Assembly (NCBI RefSeq): GCF_001584145.1
Contig: NZ_CP013232.1
Coordinates: 1,550,001 to 1,614,000 of the forward strand
DNA from: Collimonas fungivorans
GTDB lineage: Bacteria > Pseudomonadota > Gammaproteobacteria > Burkholderiales > Burkholderiaceae_D
DNA: 64,000 nt
Direction: 5' to 3'
Below are positions 1 to 8,915 of this stretch, one piece after another (within the stretch, counting starts at the first letter, position 1; every line of letters begins with the position of its first letter). The notes under the pieces were generated by a model. It saw nothing but the letters and a program-made list of their open reading frames with translations, was not told the DNA's origin and made no database searches. The position numbers and the translations under genes are program-made.

Positions 1-339
1 GAATGCAATAGTCCACACGGCTGAACGCAGGCTGGGACGGTCAGTCAGGTACAAGACAGTGTAGACGACGCGGGCGACGATAAATAATACCGCCAGCAGA
101 TTCAGCATGTTTTGCGGCGCATGCACTTGCTGCGCAATGATCACGCCGGCGGCAAAAAACGGGAAGGCCTCGAAATGATTGCGGTGGGCATAATCGGCGC
201 GGCGCCGCAGTCCCGACTGTTGCTCCAGCCAGGCGCGCGGTTCAGAGTTGTCAAAGTCAGGGCGGCCGCGCTTGGCGAAGACGACCGTAAACAGCGGCAT
301 CAATCCGGCAATCAGTACGCACCAGTAGGCAATCGTCAT
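1..339 (-). CDS. MAPEG family membrane protein (partial, C-terminus outside window)
   Basis: Reading leftward from an ATG at 337-339, 113 codons run to the window edge without a stop, so the 3' end is missing. The product starts with a hydrophobic segment (about residues 1-20), then a polar loop, then AHRNHFEAFPFFAAG, which resembles the conserved His/Asn/Glu motif of the membrane-associated eicosanoid/glutathione (MAPEG) family, then two more hydrophobic stretches. Eukaryotic members conjugate glutathione or isomerise lipid mediators in membranes; the role of bacterial members is mostly unknown. It reads in the same direction as the metallopeptidase at 379-1260 and begins only 39 bases after that gene's stop, so the two may be co-transcribed. 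Family call is from motif resemblance. Confidence 0.8.
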   Translation of the reverse strand, partial: MTIAYWCVLIAGLMPLFTVVFAKRGRPDFDNSEPRAWLEQQSGLRRRADYAHRNHFEAFPFFAAGVIIAQQVHAPQNMLNLLAVLFIVARVVYTVLYLTDRPSLRSAVWTIAF

Positions 340-378
340 GGAATTTTCTTGGTCCGGTTATAAGGTGGCACGCTGCCG

Positions 379-1260
379 CTAAAGCGTTTTGACTTCAAAC
401 GTATTGCAGGATTTGACTTCGCCGCTGCTGACGCCCTGCTTGAACCAGCGTACCCGCTGCGCCGAAGTGCCGTGGGTGAACGAATCGGGCACCACATATC
501 CCTGCTCCTGTTTTTGCAGGGCATCGTCGCCGATCGCGGTGGCCGCGTTCAGGGCGCCTTCGACATCGCCTTGCTCCAGGATGCTGCGCGCCTGGTTGGC
601 GTGGAAGGCCCAGACGCCGGCCAGGCAGTCGGCTTGCAATTCCAGCCGCACCGACATGGCGTTTGCCTGTGCTTTCGACATCTGGCGTTCGGCGCTGTTG
701 ACCTTGTCCATGATGCCCATCAGGTTTTGCACATGGTGTCCGACTTCATGGGCGATCACGTAAGCCTGGGCAAATTCGCCGGAGACATGGAAGCGCTGCT
801 GCATCAATTGATAAAAGCTGAGGTCGATGTATACCTTGCGGTCGCCGGGGCAATAGAAAGGGCCGGACGCGGTCTGGCCGGTGCCGCAGGCAGTTTGCGT
901 GGCGCCGGAAAACAGCACCAGGGTCGGCGCCGGATAGGTCTTGCCGTTGGCGCGGAAAATCTGGGTCCAGACGTCTTCGGTATCGGCCAGCACGGTGCGC
1001 ACGAACTTGGTCTGGCGGTCTTCGGCCGCCGGCGCGGCGCGGTTGGGGCCGGGGGCTTGCTGCGATTGCGGCTGGCTGACCGGTCCGCCGCTGAGCAGGC
1101 TCAGTACGGTGCTCGGGCTGATGCCGAAGAAATACGAAGCCACCAGGGCAATCGCAATAGTGCCGAGGCCGATGGAGCGGCCGCCGCCGAAACCGCCGCC
1201 GCCGCCGTCGCTGCGGCGGTCTTCGACGTTGTCACTTTCCCGATTGCCTTCCCATTTCAT
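379..1260 (-). CDS. Neutral zinc metallopeptidase (YpfJ-like)
   Basis: A 293-residue protein. The N-terminus is polar and very glycine-rich (residues 18-28). A single membrane segment follows at about residues 30-48, then a Pro/Gln-rich linker (60-80) and a large extracytoplasmic domain. The sequence AHEVGHHVQ at residues 170-178 supplies the HExxH zinc site (His171, Glu172, His175). Further Glu and Asp residues follow in VRLELQADCLAG, as expected for the putative neutral zinc metallopeptidase family that includes E. coli YpfJ. The length fits the family. The substrate is unknown; periplasmic protein turnover is a family-level guess. The start is the ATG at 1258-1260, and no nearby alternative looks better. 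Confidence 0.87.
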   Translation of the reverse strand: MKWEGNRESDNVEDRRSDGGGGGFGGGRSIGLGTIAIALVASYFFGISPSTVLSLLSGGPVSQPQSQQAPGPNRAAPAAEDRQTKFVRTVLADTEDVWTQIFRANGKTYPAPTLVLFSGATQTACGTGQTASGPFYCPGDRKVYIDLSFYQLMQQRFHVSGEFAQAYVIAHEVGHHVQNLMGIMDKVNSAERQMSKAQANAMSVRLELQADCLAGVWAFHANQARSILEQGDVEGALNAATAIGDDALQKQEQGYVVPDSFTHGTSAQRVRWFKQGVSSGEVKSCNTFEVKTL

Positions 1261-1349
1261 GGCTGCTTCCCCTGTTGACTTTAGTAAGCAATTCTAACGG
1301 AATGGCTACGGATATAGACGCAAAACTACTGTGAGATATTGTAAAAAAT

Positions 1350-2468
1350 CTACTTGAAGTCCCACTTCATCTGCTCGGCAATCGGGATGTGTTTTGCCGA
1401 TTCGACGCAGAGCGCAATGTAATCGGTAAACAGCGGGGCAGGGCGGATCCCTTCGGTCAGCAGGTTTTGATTATCAAATACATAATTCAGGCCGGCGAAA
1501 GCGCCATACAGCTTGAGTGCGCGCAACAGCAGGCGGTCATTGCATTCGGGTACGCATTCACGCATGCGCGGCAACAGCGTGGCGATGGCGTCCGGCGTGA
1601 TCTGCTTGTAAGTGGCGCCAATCGGTTCGATGCCGCGCGCCGCCGCCAGCGCCAGGTCGATTTCCCGGAACGATACGCTGGAGCCGAGGCCGGCCGAGAT
1701 ATGGAAAACGTTATGCGTCAGCGTCTCTTTCTGGGCCAGGTCGATGATGGCCTGGGCGCACCAGTCGACCGGCACCACATCGACTTTTTCGTCGAGTGAG
1801 GTAGTCAGTGCTCCCAGCAACTGCCAGACCATGAAGACCCAGAAAATGCTTTGCGACGGCGCGCAGCCCAGTACCGTATGGCCGACAATGATCGATGGCC
1901 TGACATACACTACCGGCAGGTCAGGATAAGTGTCGCGCAATTTCTTTTCGCCCATTGCCTTGGAGCGGGTATAGGCCACCAGATGTTCATCGCCGAGCGG
2001 GAGGTCGATCCGTTCTTTCACCACGGCATTGATGCCGGCGCCTTCGCCGCAAGCCATGGCGGTGCCGATATACATGAAGCGCTTCAAGGCCGGCCGCCGG
2101 TGCATCAGCTTGCCGAGCGCCAAAGTGCCGTCGACATTGATTGTTTCGAGCAAAGGGTGGTTCGAGAAAGTCGCCAGGGCGGCTGAATGGATCACCACCG
2201 ATACCTGGTCCAGGCGCGGGTCGCCGCTGACCTTGTCGAGTTCGGACAAGTCGCAGCAGAGGATTTGCTCGACGCTGATTTGCGCAACGTCGGCCGCGCT
2301 CGCGCCCAGCAACTGCAGATTTTCGATAACCCTGGCGTGCGCTGCGGCCGGAGTTTCCGCCCTTGCCAGCAGCAGCAGGTTCTTGCCTAGGCCACGATGA
2401 ATTGCCTCCACTGCATTGGCGCCACCTAAAAAGCCGGTTGCACCGGTCATCAACATTAAATTATTCAT
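1350..2468 (-). CDS. Extended SDR, thioester-reductase-like (NAD-binding_4 type)
   Basis: A 372-residue protein with the Rossmann dinucleotide motif TGATGFLGG at residues 8-16, an SDR core alanine/serine region (VIHSAALATF, about 92-101) and the catalytic YxxxK pair at Tyr166/Lys170 (AYTRSK). This matches extended SDRs of the male-sterility/thioester-reductase group, which reduce acyl thioesters to aldehydes or alcohols using NAD(P)H. No carrier-protein or adenylation domain is attached. The gene is divergent from the fadE-type gene across a 498-bp intergenic region, suggesting but not proving a link to acyl-CoA or lipid metabolism. It could also be a sterol- or sugar-type epimerase. The first ATG (2466-2468) directly precedes the Rossmann motif, so the start is well supported. 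Confidence 0.8.
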   Translation of the reverse strand: MNNLMLMTGATGFLGGANAVEAIHRGLGKNLLLLARAETPAAAHARVIENLQLLGASAADVAQISVEQILCCDLSELDKVSGDPRLDQVSVVIHSAALATFSNHPLLETINVDGTLALGKLMHRRPALKRFMYIGTAMACGEGAGINAVVKERIDLPLGDEHLVAYTRSKAMGEKKLRDTYPDLPVVYVRPSIIVGHTVLGCAPSQSIFWVFMVWQLLGALTTSLDEKVDVVPVDWCAQAIIDLAQKETLTHNVFHISAGLGSSVSFREIDLALAAARGIEPIGATYKQITPDAIATLLPRMRECVPECNDRLLLRALKLYGAFAGLNYVFDNQNLLTEGIRPAPLFTDYIALCVESAKHIPIAEQMKWDFK

Positions 2469-2966
2469 GAAAGGCGTGTGCTCTTGTAACTTATCTTATA
2501 TGGGTTGATGGCTGCTTGCAGGCTTGGGCTGGCGACGAGGTGTCCATGACGGCGAGGAGTTGTTGGTTGTTATATTCGGCGGCCCGGTTTTTTGTAGTTT
2601 TTTCTCATATGGCGCGCAGGTTTACAAGCAACGTAACGCGCGATTGTATAGTAAGGTTGACAAACGGATACAAAGATTTACAAAGGCTTTCATATTACGA
2701 ATATGACATCGCTTATTTATTGCTAAATATTTACATAAAATAATTTTTGTATAACATTTAAATTTGCTTTTCGTGAACTTTCCTTGGCAAAAAAGTGACC
2801 AAAGGTTAAAGAATTAACGGGTCGCCGGGCCATTTTTCAGGCAAGGCCTTTGCCTGCGCTGTCCGTTCCACATAAAGTCCTGCCCCTGTCTTCATGATTG
2901 CGAGCGCGTCTGCCTCGGTTGTGGCCGAGACGCGTGGCACGATGAACCGCCAAATTGGGAGTCAAC
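2469..2966. other. Divergent intergenic region between SDR and fadE genes
   Basis: About 500 bp without a credible gene; the short open frames here have no family-like content. The part from about 2640 to 2800 is strikingly A/T-rich compared with its surroundings, as expected for a promoter region. It holds a perfect TTGACA hexamer at 2657-2662 and a short palindrome, CATATT-ACG-AATATG, at 2691-2705. The 3' part (2810-2950) is GC-rich again and shows nothing I can name. Confidence 0.6.
2657..2684 (+). promoter_or_regulatory. Candidate sigma-70 promoter upstream of fadE
   Basis: TTGACA (2657-2662), a 16-bp spacer and TACAAA (2679-2684). The -35 is perfect and the -10 matches 4 of 6 positions. 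It is followed within 10 bp by the palindrome CATATT-ACG-AATATG (2691-2705), which could be an operator. It lies about 280 bp upstream of the fadE start, so a closer promoter cannot be excluded. Confidence 0.35.
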
Positions 2967-5459
2967 ATGTTCTATTGGATCGCAGCGTTGCTGGTCGGCG
3001 CTATGGCATTAATGCAGTTGCGCGTGAGCGCCTGGATCTGGCTGCTTGCCATTCTGCTCTGGATAGGGGGCGGTTTCCGTTTTGCCGGGATTGGCGCGTT
3101 GGCTGCAATACTGCTGTCGCTGCTGCTGGTGATACCGACCCTGATCGTGGCTGTCAAGCCGCTGCGTTACGCCTTGCTCAGCCGCCCGATACTGAAAATA
3201 TTCCAGCGTATCCTGCCGCGCATGTCGCAAACCGAGCGCGACGCCATCGAAGCCGGCACCACCTGGTGGGACGCCGAGCTGTTTTCCGGCAAACCGGCTT
3301 GGGACAAGCTGCTGCAGCTGCCGGCGCCGCAGCTGACGATTGAAGAGCAGGATTTTTTCGACAACGAAGTCGAACAGTTGTGCGGCCTGGTCAGCGACTG
3401 GGAAAGCACTGAGGTCTGGCAGGACCTGTCGCCGCATGCCTGGCAGTTCGTCAAGGAAAAAGGGTTTCTCGGCATGATCATTCCCAAGCGGTATGGCGGC
3501 AAGGAATTCTCTGCCTACATGCACTCGCAGGTGATCATGAAGTTATCGTCGCACTGTTCGGCCGCGGCGATTTCGGTGATGGTGCCGAACTCGCTGGGCC
3601 CGGCCGAACTGCTGCTGCAATACGGTACCGAAGTGCAAAAGGATTATTTCCTGCCGCGGCTGGCTGCCGGCGAGGAGATCCCCTGTTTTGCCTTGACCAG
3701 TCCTTACGCCGGCTCCGATGCGGCAGCCATCCCGGATATCGGGGTGGTGTGCACGGGCAGTTACGACGGCCAGGAAATGCTGGGTTTCCGCATTACCTGG
3801 GACAAGCGCTACATCACGCTGGGGCCGGTGGCGACGGTGCTGGGCCTGGCGTTCCGGATGCACGATCCGGACCATTTGCTGGCGGCCGAGGGGTCAACTG
3901 ATCGATCGACCGACCTCGGCATCACCTGCGCGCTGATCCCTACCAACCATCCCGGCGTGGTGACCGGCCGCCGCCATTGGCCCTTGAATGCAGTGTTCCA
4001 GAACGGCCCGACTTCCGGCAAGGATGTTTTCATCCCGCTGGACTGGGTGATCGGCGGCCGCGACATGATCGGCAAGGGCTGGCGCATGCTGATGGAATGC
4101 CTGGCCGCTGGCCGGGCGATCTCCCTGCCGTCGTCGACGGTCGGTTTTTCCAAGCTGGCGGTGCGCGGCACCAGTGCTTACGTAGCGATGCGCCACCAGT
4201 TCAAGATCCCGATCGGCAAGTTCGAAGGCATACATGAGATGCTGGCGCGCATGGGCGGCAACTTGTACCTGATGGATGCGGTGCGGCGGCTGTCGGCGCT
4301 GGCGGTGGATGCAGGCGAAAAACCTTCCGTGATTTCCGCCATCTCGAAATACCATGTGACCGAGCGCGGCCGGGTGCTGGTCAATGCCGGCATGGATGTG
4401 CTGGGAGGCAAGGGTATTTGCATGGGGCCGAACAATTTCCTGGCGCGCAGCTACCAGCAGATGCCGATCGCGATTACGGTGGAAGGCGCGAATATCCTGA
4501 CGCGCTGCCTGATCATTTTCGGCCAGGGTGCAATCCGCTGCCATCCCTATGTGCTGAAGGAAATGGCAGCTGCCGGCCAGGGACAGGATGAAGACAAGGC
4601 CCTGGCCGATTTCGACCAGGCATTCTTTGCGCATGTCAGTTTTGTGTTCGCCAATTTTTCACGGACCTTGCTGGCCGGACTGTCCAGCGGCAGCCTGCCA
4701 GCCGCGCCGAGCGCGGCGCCGCAGGAGCTGCGGCATTTCTACCGCGCGGTCAACCGCATGTCGGCCGCCTTCGCGCTGCTGAGCGACATGTCGATGTTTG
4801 TCATCGGCGGTTCGCTGAAATTCCGTGAGCGGATTTCCGGCCGGCTGGGCGACATCCTGTCGCAGCTGTACCTGGTGTCCAGCGTCCTCAAGCGCTACGA
4901 GGACGACGGCCGGCCGCAGGAAGATTTACCCTATGTGCATTGGGCGATACAGGATTCCCTGCACCAGGCGCAGGAAGCTTACCTGGGCGTGCTGGAGAAT
5001 TTCCCGAACCGTGTGCTGGCAGTCCTGCTGCGTTTCGTCGCCTTTCCTTTCGGGCGACCTTACCAGCTGCCATCGGATGCGCTGGACAGCACGGTAGCCC
5101 GGATCATGCAAACCGACGGCGGCAGCCGCGACCGCCTGACCGCCGGCATGCACATGCCGAGCGCGGAACAATCGCCGCATGCCTTCGGCGAGCTGGCGTT
5201 CCAGTTGATCCCGCAGGTGAATGCAATTGAAGCGCGGCTCAAGCCGGCGATCCAGGCCGGCACGCTGCCGCCTCTGCCGCAGAGCTTGATCGAGATGCAG
5301 TACTGGGTAGCCGCAGCGGCGGCCAGCGGCGACATCACGGAAGCCGAGCAGCAGGTCTTGCACGATTTTGCGCGTTACGGCGATATCAGCGTGCAGGTGG
5401 ACGATTTTCCGCAGGATTTCAACTTGCTGCAATCGGCGCAAAAACGCGCGCAGTCTTGA
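2967..5459 (+). CDS. fadE: Acyl-CoA dehydrogenase, FadE type
   Basis: An 830-residue protein, close to the length of E. coli FadE. Three hydrophobic stretches at the N-terminus (about residues 2-18, 22-36, 41-63) anchor it to the membrane, as in FadE. The flavoprotein dehydrogenase core follows, with [18 protein letters not shown] FAD/substrate-binding sequence and [12 protein letters not shown]. The C-terminal extension is the part unique to FadE (DUF1974 type). It would catalyse the first, FAD-dependent step of fatty-acid beta-oxidation. I chose the ATG at 2967 because GGGAG lies just upstream and the hydrophobic N-terminus begins there; a TTG four codons earlier is possible. It is followed 40 bp later by speG, probably in one transcript. 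Confidence 0.92.
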   Translation: MFYWIAALLVGAMALMQLRVSAWIWLLAILLWIGGGFRFAGIGALAAILLSLLLVIPTLIVAVKPLRYALLSRPILKIFQRILPRMSQTERDAIEAGTTWWDAELFSGKPAWDKLLQLPAPQLTIEEQDFFDNEVEQLCGLVSDWESTEVWQDLSPHAWQFVKEKGFLGMIIPKRYGGKEFSAYMHSQVIMKLSSHCSAAAISVMVPNSLGPAELLLQYGTEVQKDYFLPRLAAGEEIPCFALTSPYAGSDAAAIPDIGVVCTGSYDGQEMLGFRITWDKRYITLGPVATVLGLAFRMHDPDHLLAAEGSTDRSTDLGITCALIPTNHPGVVTGRRHWPLNAVFQNGPTSGKDVFIPLDWVIGGRDMIGKGWRMLMECLAAGRAISLPSSTVGFSKLAVRGTSAYVAMRHQFKIPIGKFEGIHEMLARMGGNLYLMDAVRRLSALAVDAGEKPSVISAISKYHVTERGRVLVNAGMDVLGGKGICMGPNNFLARSYQQMPIAITVEGANILTRCLIIFGQGAIRCHPYVLKEMAAAGQGQDEDKALADFDQAFFAHVSFVFANFSRTLLAGLSSGSLPAAPSAAPQELRHFYRAVNRMSAAFALLSDMSMFVIGGSLKFRERISGRLGDILSQLYLVSSVLKRYEDDGRPQEDLPYVHWAIQDSLHQAQEAYLGVLENFPNRVLAVLLRFVAFPFGRPYQLPSDALDSTVARIMQTDGGSRDRLTAGMHMPSAEQSPHAFGELAFQLIPQVNAIEARLKPAIQAGTLPPLPQSLIEMQYWVAAAAASGDITEAEQQVLHDFARYGDISVQVDDFPQDFNLLQSAQKRAQS

Positions 5460-5499
5460 GCCGCAACCATGGAATTTGCAACAAGTAAGAGAGAAACCA

Positions 5500-6036
5500 A
5501 TGACTACCCTAGTGCAACCGGGCCTGAAACTGCGGCCTCTGGAGCGTAACGATCTGCACTTTGTGCATCAGCTAGACAATAACAGCCACATCATGCGTTA
5601 TTGGTTCGAAGAGCCATACGAAGCTTATGTCGAACTGGTGCAGCTGTATGACCAGCATGTCCATGACCAAAGCGAACGGCGCTTCATCCTGGAAAGCGAC
5701 AACGGCGAAATGGTGGGGCTGGTGGAGCTGGTCGAGATTACCCATATCCACCGGCGCGCGGAATTCCAGATCATCGTTGCCCCTGGCGCCCAGGGCAAGG
5801 GTTACGCCGAGCGCGCCACCCGGCTGGCGATTGAATATGCCTTCTGCGTGCTCAACCTGTACAAGCTCTACCTGTATGTCGACAAGGAAAACCACAAGGC
5901 CATCCATATTTACCAGAAGTGCGGGTTCGAGCTGGAAAGCGAACTGAAAAGCGAGTTTTTCATCAATGGCGTGTATCGCGACGCCATCCGCATGTGCATG
6001 TTCCAGCCCGAATACCTGGTCAAACGCGGGCGCTGA
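5500..6036 (+). CDS. speG: Spermidine N1-acetyltransferase (SpeG-like GNAT)
   Basis: A 178-residue GNAT acetyltransferase. The start is the ATG at 5500, preceded by a GAGAG-type ribosome site; an upstream in-frame open stretch overlaps fadE and is not needed. The acetyl-CoA-binding pyrophosphate loop is QGKGYAERA at residues 98-106, and Tyr138 in [13 protein letters not shown] is the usual general-acid tyrosine. The N-terminal [15 protein letters not shown] and the acidic [16 protein letters not shown] segment resemble E. coli SpeG. The enzyme acetylates spermidine/spermine and so limits polyamine toxicity. Location directly behind fadE is unusual and may only reflect shared transcription. 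Confidence 0.87.
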   Translation: MTTLVQPGLKLRPLERNDLHFVHQLDNNSHIMRYWFEEPYEAYVELVQLYDQHVHDQSERRFILESDNGEMVGLVELVEITHIHRRAEFQIIVAPGAQGKGYAERATRLAIEYAFCVLNLYKLYLYVDKENHKAIHIYQKCGFELESELKSEFFINGVYRDAIRMCMFQPEYLVKRGR

Positions 6037-6074
6037 AGATTTCTCAAGATGCGCCCTGAGGCATCAAAATCTCC

Positions 6075-6105
6075 TTGACTTAGCAATTTCTAAGATATAT
6101 CTTAG
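6075..6105 (+). promoter_or_regulatory. Promoter and palindromic operator of the PadR/YqjI-like gene
   Basis: TTGACT (6075-6080), a 17-bp spacer and TATCTT (6098-6103) form a plausible sigma-70 promoter 31 bp upstream of the regulator's ATG. A perfect 16-bp palindrome, CTAAGATATATCTTAG (6090-6105), covers the -10 element. This is the position expected for an autorepressor site, and PadR-family regulators commonly bind such A/T-rich inverted repeats. Confidence 0.7.
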
Positions 6106-6134
6106 TATTTCATTCAATGAGATAAGGAAGAAAC

Positions 6135-6704
6135 ATGTTTGGACATAGAGGAGGCTGCGACCGCGGCCGTATGCATCAGGGCCACGAAAGGCAACATCGT
6201 GGCGGCGGTCTGTTTGAACGCGGCGGGCGGCGCGAAGGCGGGCGCGGCGGAAGGATGTTTGAGCAGGGCAGTCTGCGCCTGGTCATTCTCAAGCTGTTGC
6301 AAGAAAAGCCACGCCATGGCTACGAAGTCATCAAGGCGATCGAAGAACTGGTCGGGGGCGATTACAGTCCGAGCCCGGGGGTGATTTATCCGACTCTGAC
6401 ATTGCTGGAAGAATTGGGTTACACGGCTATCGAAGCGGAAACCGGCGGCAAGAAACTGTATCGCATCACAGCGGAAGGCAGCGCGTTCCTGGCTGAAAAC
6501 AGCGAAGCCCTGGCCCTGGCGCTGCAACGCCTGGAAACTGCACAGCGCGCATCGGGCAGTTCGGCGCCGGAGCTGCGGCGAGCAATCCAGAATTTCCGGA
6601 TGGCATTGCATACAAGGCTGGAAAAGGGCGAACTCAGCCAGGATCAGATCCACGCCATCGTCGACGCCATCGACCTGGCAGCTGTGAAGATCGAACGTAT
6701 CTGA
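6135..6704 (+). CDS. PadR-family transcriptional regulator, YqjI-like (metal-responsive)
   Basis: A 189-residue protein. The first ~40 residues are rich in His, Cys, Gly and Arg (for example GHRGGCDRGRMHQGHERQHR), followed by the PadR winged helix GSLRLVILKLLQEKPRHGYE, then SPSPGVIYPTLTLLEE, a C-terminal dimer arm and DAIDLAAVKIERI. The layout and motifs closely resemble E. coli YqjI, a nickel-responsive repressor of the ferric-siderophore reductase gene yqjH; the N-terminal extension would be the metal sensor. No yqjH-like reductase is next door. Instead a DUF3861 gene follows 61 bp downstream. The perfect palindrome on its promoter suggests autoregulation. Metal specificity here is inferred. 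Confidence 0.85.
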   Translation: MFGHRGGCDRGRMHQGHERQHRGGGLFERGGRREGGRGGRMFEQGSLRLVILKLLQEKPRHGYEVIKAIEELVGGDYSPSPGVIYPTLTLLEELGYTAIEAETGGKKLYRITAEGSAFLAENSEALALALQRLETAQRASGSSAPELRRAIQNFRMALHTRLEKGELSQDQIHAIVDAIDLAAVKIERI

Positions 6705-6765
6705 AACAAGCCGTGATCGCCGCAACAGGCGACAGCAAGTCGTTTGAAAAGAAGAAGGAGCAGCC

Positions 6766-7074
6766 ATGCGTGAACACCGTTACCGCATCACCCTGGAGCA
6801 TCTGGCAACGCCAAAACAAGGCGAGCCGACCCATGCCGCCATCAGTTTTGAAACCGGCAACCACGACGATCTGTTCACGATCGTCGACAAGGTGCGCAGC
6901 AAAAGCCAGTTTGACGCTGACACTGCGGCCTCGCTGGCGCTGGGTTTGAAGTTGTTCACTGAAGTGATGCTGAAAAATCGCAGCAACCCGCTGTTCGCGG
7001 ACATCAGCCAGCCCATGCGTGATTTTATCCAGAAGCTGAAAGCGCAGCCGCAGGTAACAGAAGCAGAGAATTGA
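6766..7074 (+). CDS. DUF3861 family protein
   Basis: A 102-residue soluble protein beginning MREHRYRITLEHLATPKQG, with an ATG preceded by AAGAAGGAG. Sequence features such as SISFETGNHDDLFTIVDKV-like and LGLKLFTEVMLKNRSNPLF match my recollection of the DUF3861 family, which has no known function. It has no membrane segment, no signal peptide and no cysteine pair. It is 61 bp behind the PadR/YqjI-like regulator on the same strand with no terminator between them, so it is probably part of the same metal-responsive unit. A shared palindrome-to-terminator block (7116-7166) closes the transcript. Confidence 0.75.
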   Translation: MREHRYRITLEHLATPKQGEPTHAAISFETGNHDDLFTIVDKVRSKSQFDADTAASLALGLKLFTEVMLKNRSNPLFADISQPMRDFIQKLKAQPQVTEAEN

Positions 7075-7115
7075 CAAGAGGCCCGAGCGGGACGCCGCCC
7101 GGGAGATGACGATAC

Positions 7116-7166
7116 GCGGGGCCAGGATAATTTTCGTGCAAGTGAAAATTATCCTGGCCCCGCTTT
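7116..7166. terminator. Long perfect hairpin between convergent genes
   Basis: Two 20-nt arms (7116-7135 and 7144-7163) are perfect inverted repeats around an 8-nt loop, starting GCGGGGCCAGG and followed by only TTT. It sits between the stop of the DUF3861 gene and the end of sbcB, so it can serve as a bidirectional terminator. The unusually long perfect stem and short T run also fit a REP-like palindromic element. Confidence 0.65.
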
Positions 7167-7205
7167 GTATGCATAGCCCTGGCGGAACAAGCCAGCGGCA
7201 AATGT

Positions 7206-8639
7206 TTATTCGCGCGCCGGCGCGATCATCTCTGCATAGTCATACAGGGCGCCGAGGATTTCTTCACCGCGCTCGTCGGCCGTTTCCGACAGATTGTCTA
7301 TCTCTTCAAACAGCATGTCGACCGTGCGCGCCTTGCCTTCGCCGTCGAACAGGCGAGCGGCGCGGTGTTCCTCCCAGCGCTGCTGGTCTTCTGCCGCCAG
7401 GGTTTCAGGAAAATTGCGGGCGCGGTAGCGGAATGCCAGTTCTTCCAGGCGCTGGTCGTCAAAACTGACGCGGGCTGCCGCCAGTTTTTGCGGCGGCATG
7501 GCGCGCAGTTCATTCAGTTTGCGGCGGTCGTTGTTGCCGACGAAACCGCCGTACAAGTCTTCATCGACATCGCTCGCCGCTTCTTCGGGGCGCTGGAATA
7601 CCTGGCGCCACAAGCCGCTGAGGTCGGGGGCTTGCGCTGCAATTTCCGCATGGCGCAGCGCCAGCGGAATATCCGTGCCCCAGCGCGCGGCCATGTCGGC
7701 GGAGAGGGTTTGCAGCTTGTTGATCACCATCGGCGATTTGTTCAGGTGCACCGATTTCAAGGGCAGGCGCGTTACGCCTTCGGGCAGGTCGGCGGTCTTG
7801 CTGAACAGCCGGGTGCGCACGGTATCGGCATCCAGGGAAAACAGTTCGCTGGGATCGAACGCCAGGTCCCAGGCCAGTATTTCATTCTTGTTGGTGGGAT
7901 GCACGCCGAGCGGCCACATGACCGCCAGGCAGCCATGCTCGGCCGGAAACATGCCGGAAATATGCAGGAATGGCCGCGGCGTCGGCAAACCGATTTCAGC
8001 GCCGGCGCGATCTTTCTTGTGCAAAGCGAGGCAGAAATCGAACAGTCGCGGCTGCTGCTGCCGGATCAGCCTTGCCAGGCCGATGGTGGCCCGCACGTCT
8101 GACAGCGCATCATGCGCGGCTTCATGGCTGAGGCCGTTGGCGGCGGTCAGGTGTTCCAGGCGAAAACTCGGCCGGCCCTCATCGTTGAGCGGCCACTGGA
8201 TGCCCTCCGGGCGCAGGGCATAGGCGGTGCGCACCACGTCCAGGATATCCCAGCGGCCGCATTGGTTCTGCCATTCGCGCGCATAGGGATCGATCAGGTT
8301 GCGCCAGAACAGGAAGCGGGTGACCTCGTCATCGAAGCGGATCGTGTTGTAACCGACGCCTATGGTGCCGGGTTCGGAAAACGCTTTTTCGATCTGCGCC
8401 GCGAACTGGTGCTCGGGGACCCCACGTTCCAGGCACAGCTGCGGCGTGATGCCGGTGATCAGGCAGGATTGCGGATCCGGCAAAAAATCATTTGCTGGTT
8501 GGCAATACAACATGATCGGCTCGCCGATCTCGTTCAGTTCGGCATCCGTGCGGATCGCCGCAAATTGTGCCGGGCGGTCGCGCCGCGGTTGGACGCCGAA
8601 AGTTTCGTAGTCGTGCCAGAGGAAGGTATGTGTGGACAT
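7206..8639 (-). CDS. sbcB: Exodeoxyribonuclease I
   Basis: A 477-residue protein that matches E. coli ExoI (475 aa) along its length. The DEDD-type exonuclease domain begins with HDYETFG (Asp10, Glu12), then RPAQFAAIRTD, LITGITPQ, GYNTIRFDDEVTR, ALRPEGIQWP and FRLEHLTAANGLSHEAAHDALSD. The C-terminal SH3-like and helical domains contain RARNFPETL and QQRWEEHR. It degrades single-stranded DNA 3' to 5' and acts in recombination and mismatch repair. The ATG at 8637-8639 leads directly into the catalytic motif. It stands alone, convergent with the DUF3861 gene. Confidence 0.96.
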   Translation of the reverse strand: MSTHTFLWHDYETFGVQPRRDRPAQFAAIRTDAELNEIGEPIMLYCQPANDFLPDPQSCLITGITPQLCLERGVPEHQFAAQIEKAFSEPGTIGVGYNTIRFDDEVTRFLFWRNLIDPYAREWQNQCGRWDILDVVRTAYALRPEGIQWPLNDEGRPSFRLEHLTAANGLSHEAAHDALSDVRATIGLARLIRQQQPRLFDFCLALHKKDRAGAEIGLPTPRPFLHISGMFPAEHGCLAVMWPLGVHPTNKNEILAWDLAFDPSELFSLDADTVRTRLFSKTADLPEGVTRLPLKSVHLNKSPMVINKLQTLSADMAARWGTDIPLALRHAEIAAQAPDLSGLWRQVFQRPEEAASDVDEDLYGGFVGNNDRRKLNELRAMPPQKLAAARVSFDDQRLEELAFRYRARNFPETLAAEDQQRWEEHRAARLFDGEGKARTVDMLFEEIDNLSETADERGEEILGALYDYAEMIAPARE

Positions 8640-8915
8640 TGAGGCTCAGGTGCGTGCTTAGGTGCGTAATTAAGTGCTTAACAACAGCAGGAGGTGCAGC
8701 AGTTTACAGTCATCTTTCCAAGCCTGTATAGCAGTTTTACAACGCTTTAGGCCAAATCGTAAGTCAGGTTCAAACGGGGCTTTAGCCCCTTAAATTCACA
8801 AAACTGATAACAGCTATTGGCAATCGAAATTGGATAATTGATGGGGAAACGCTATTCTGATTGTGCGACGCAACAATTGGCTTGCGGTGAACGCAAAACG
8901 AAAGAGGAATACATC

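Noticed and set aside
2516..2743. A 75-codon open frame in the SDR-fadE intergenic region
   Set aside because: There is no ribosome site or family resemblance, and it spans the A/T-rich promoter segment.
8696..8790. A tRNA-like GGTTCAAA and the short hairpin GGGGC-TTTA-GCCCC upstream of the DUF3563 gene
   Set aside because: No acceptor stem or anticodon arm fits around it, and the 5-bp stem lacks a T run, so neither a tRNA nor a terminator can be supported.
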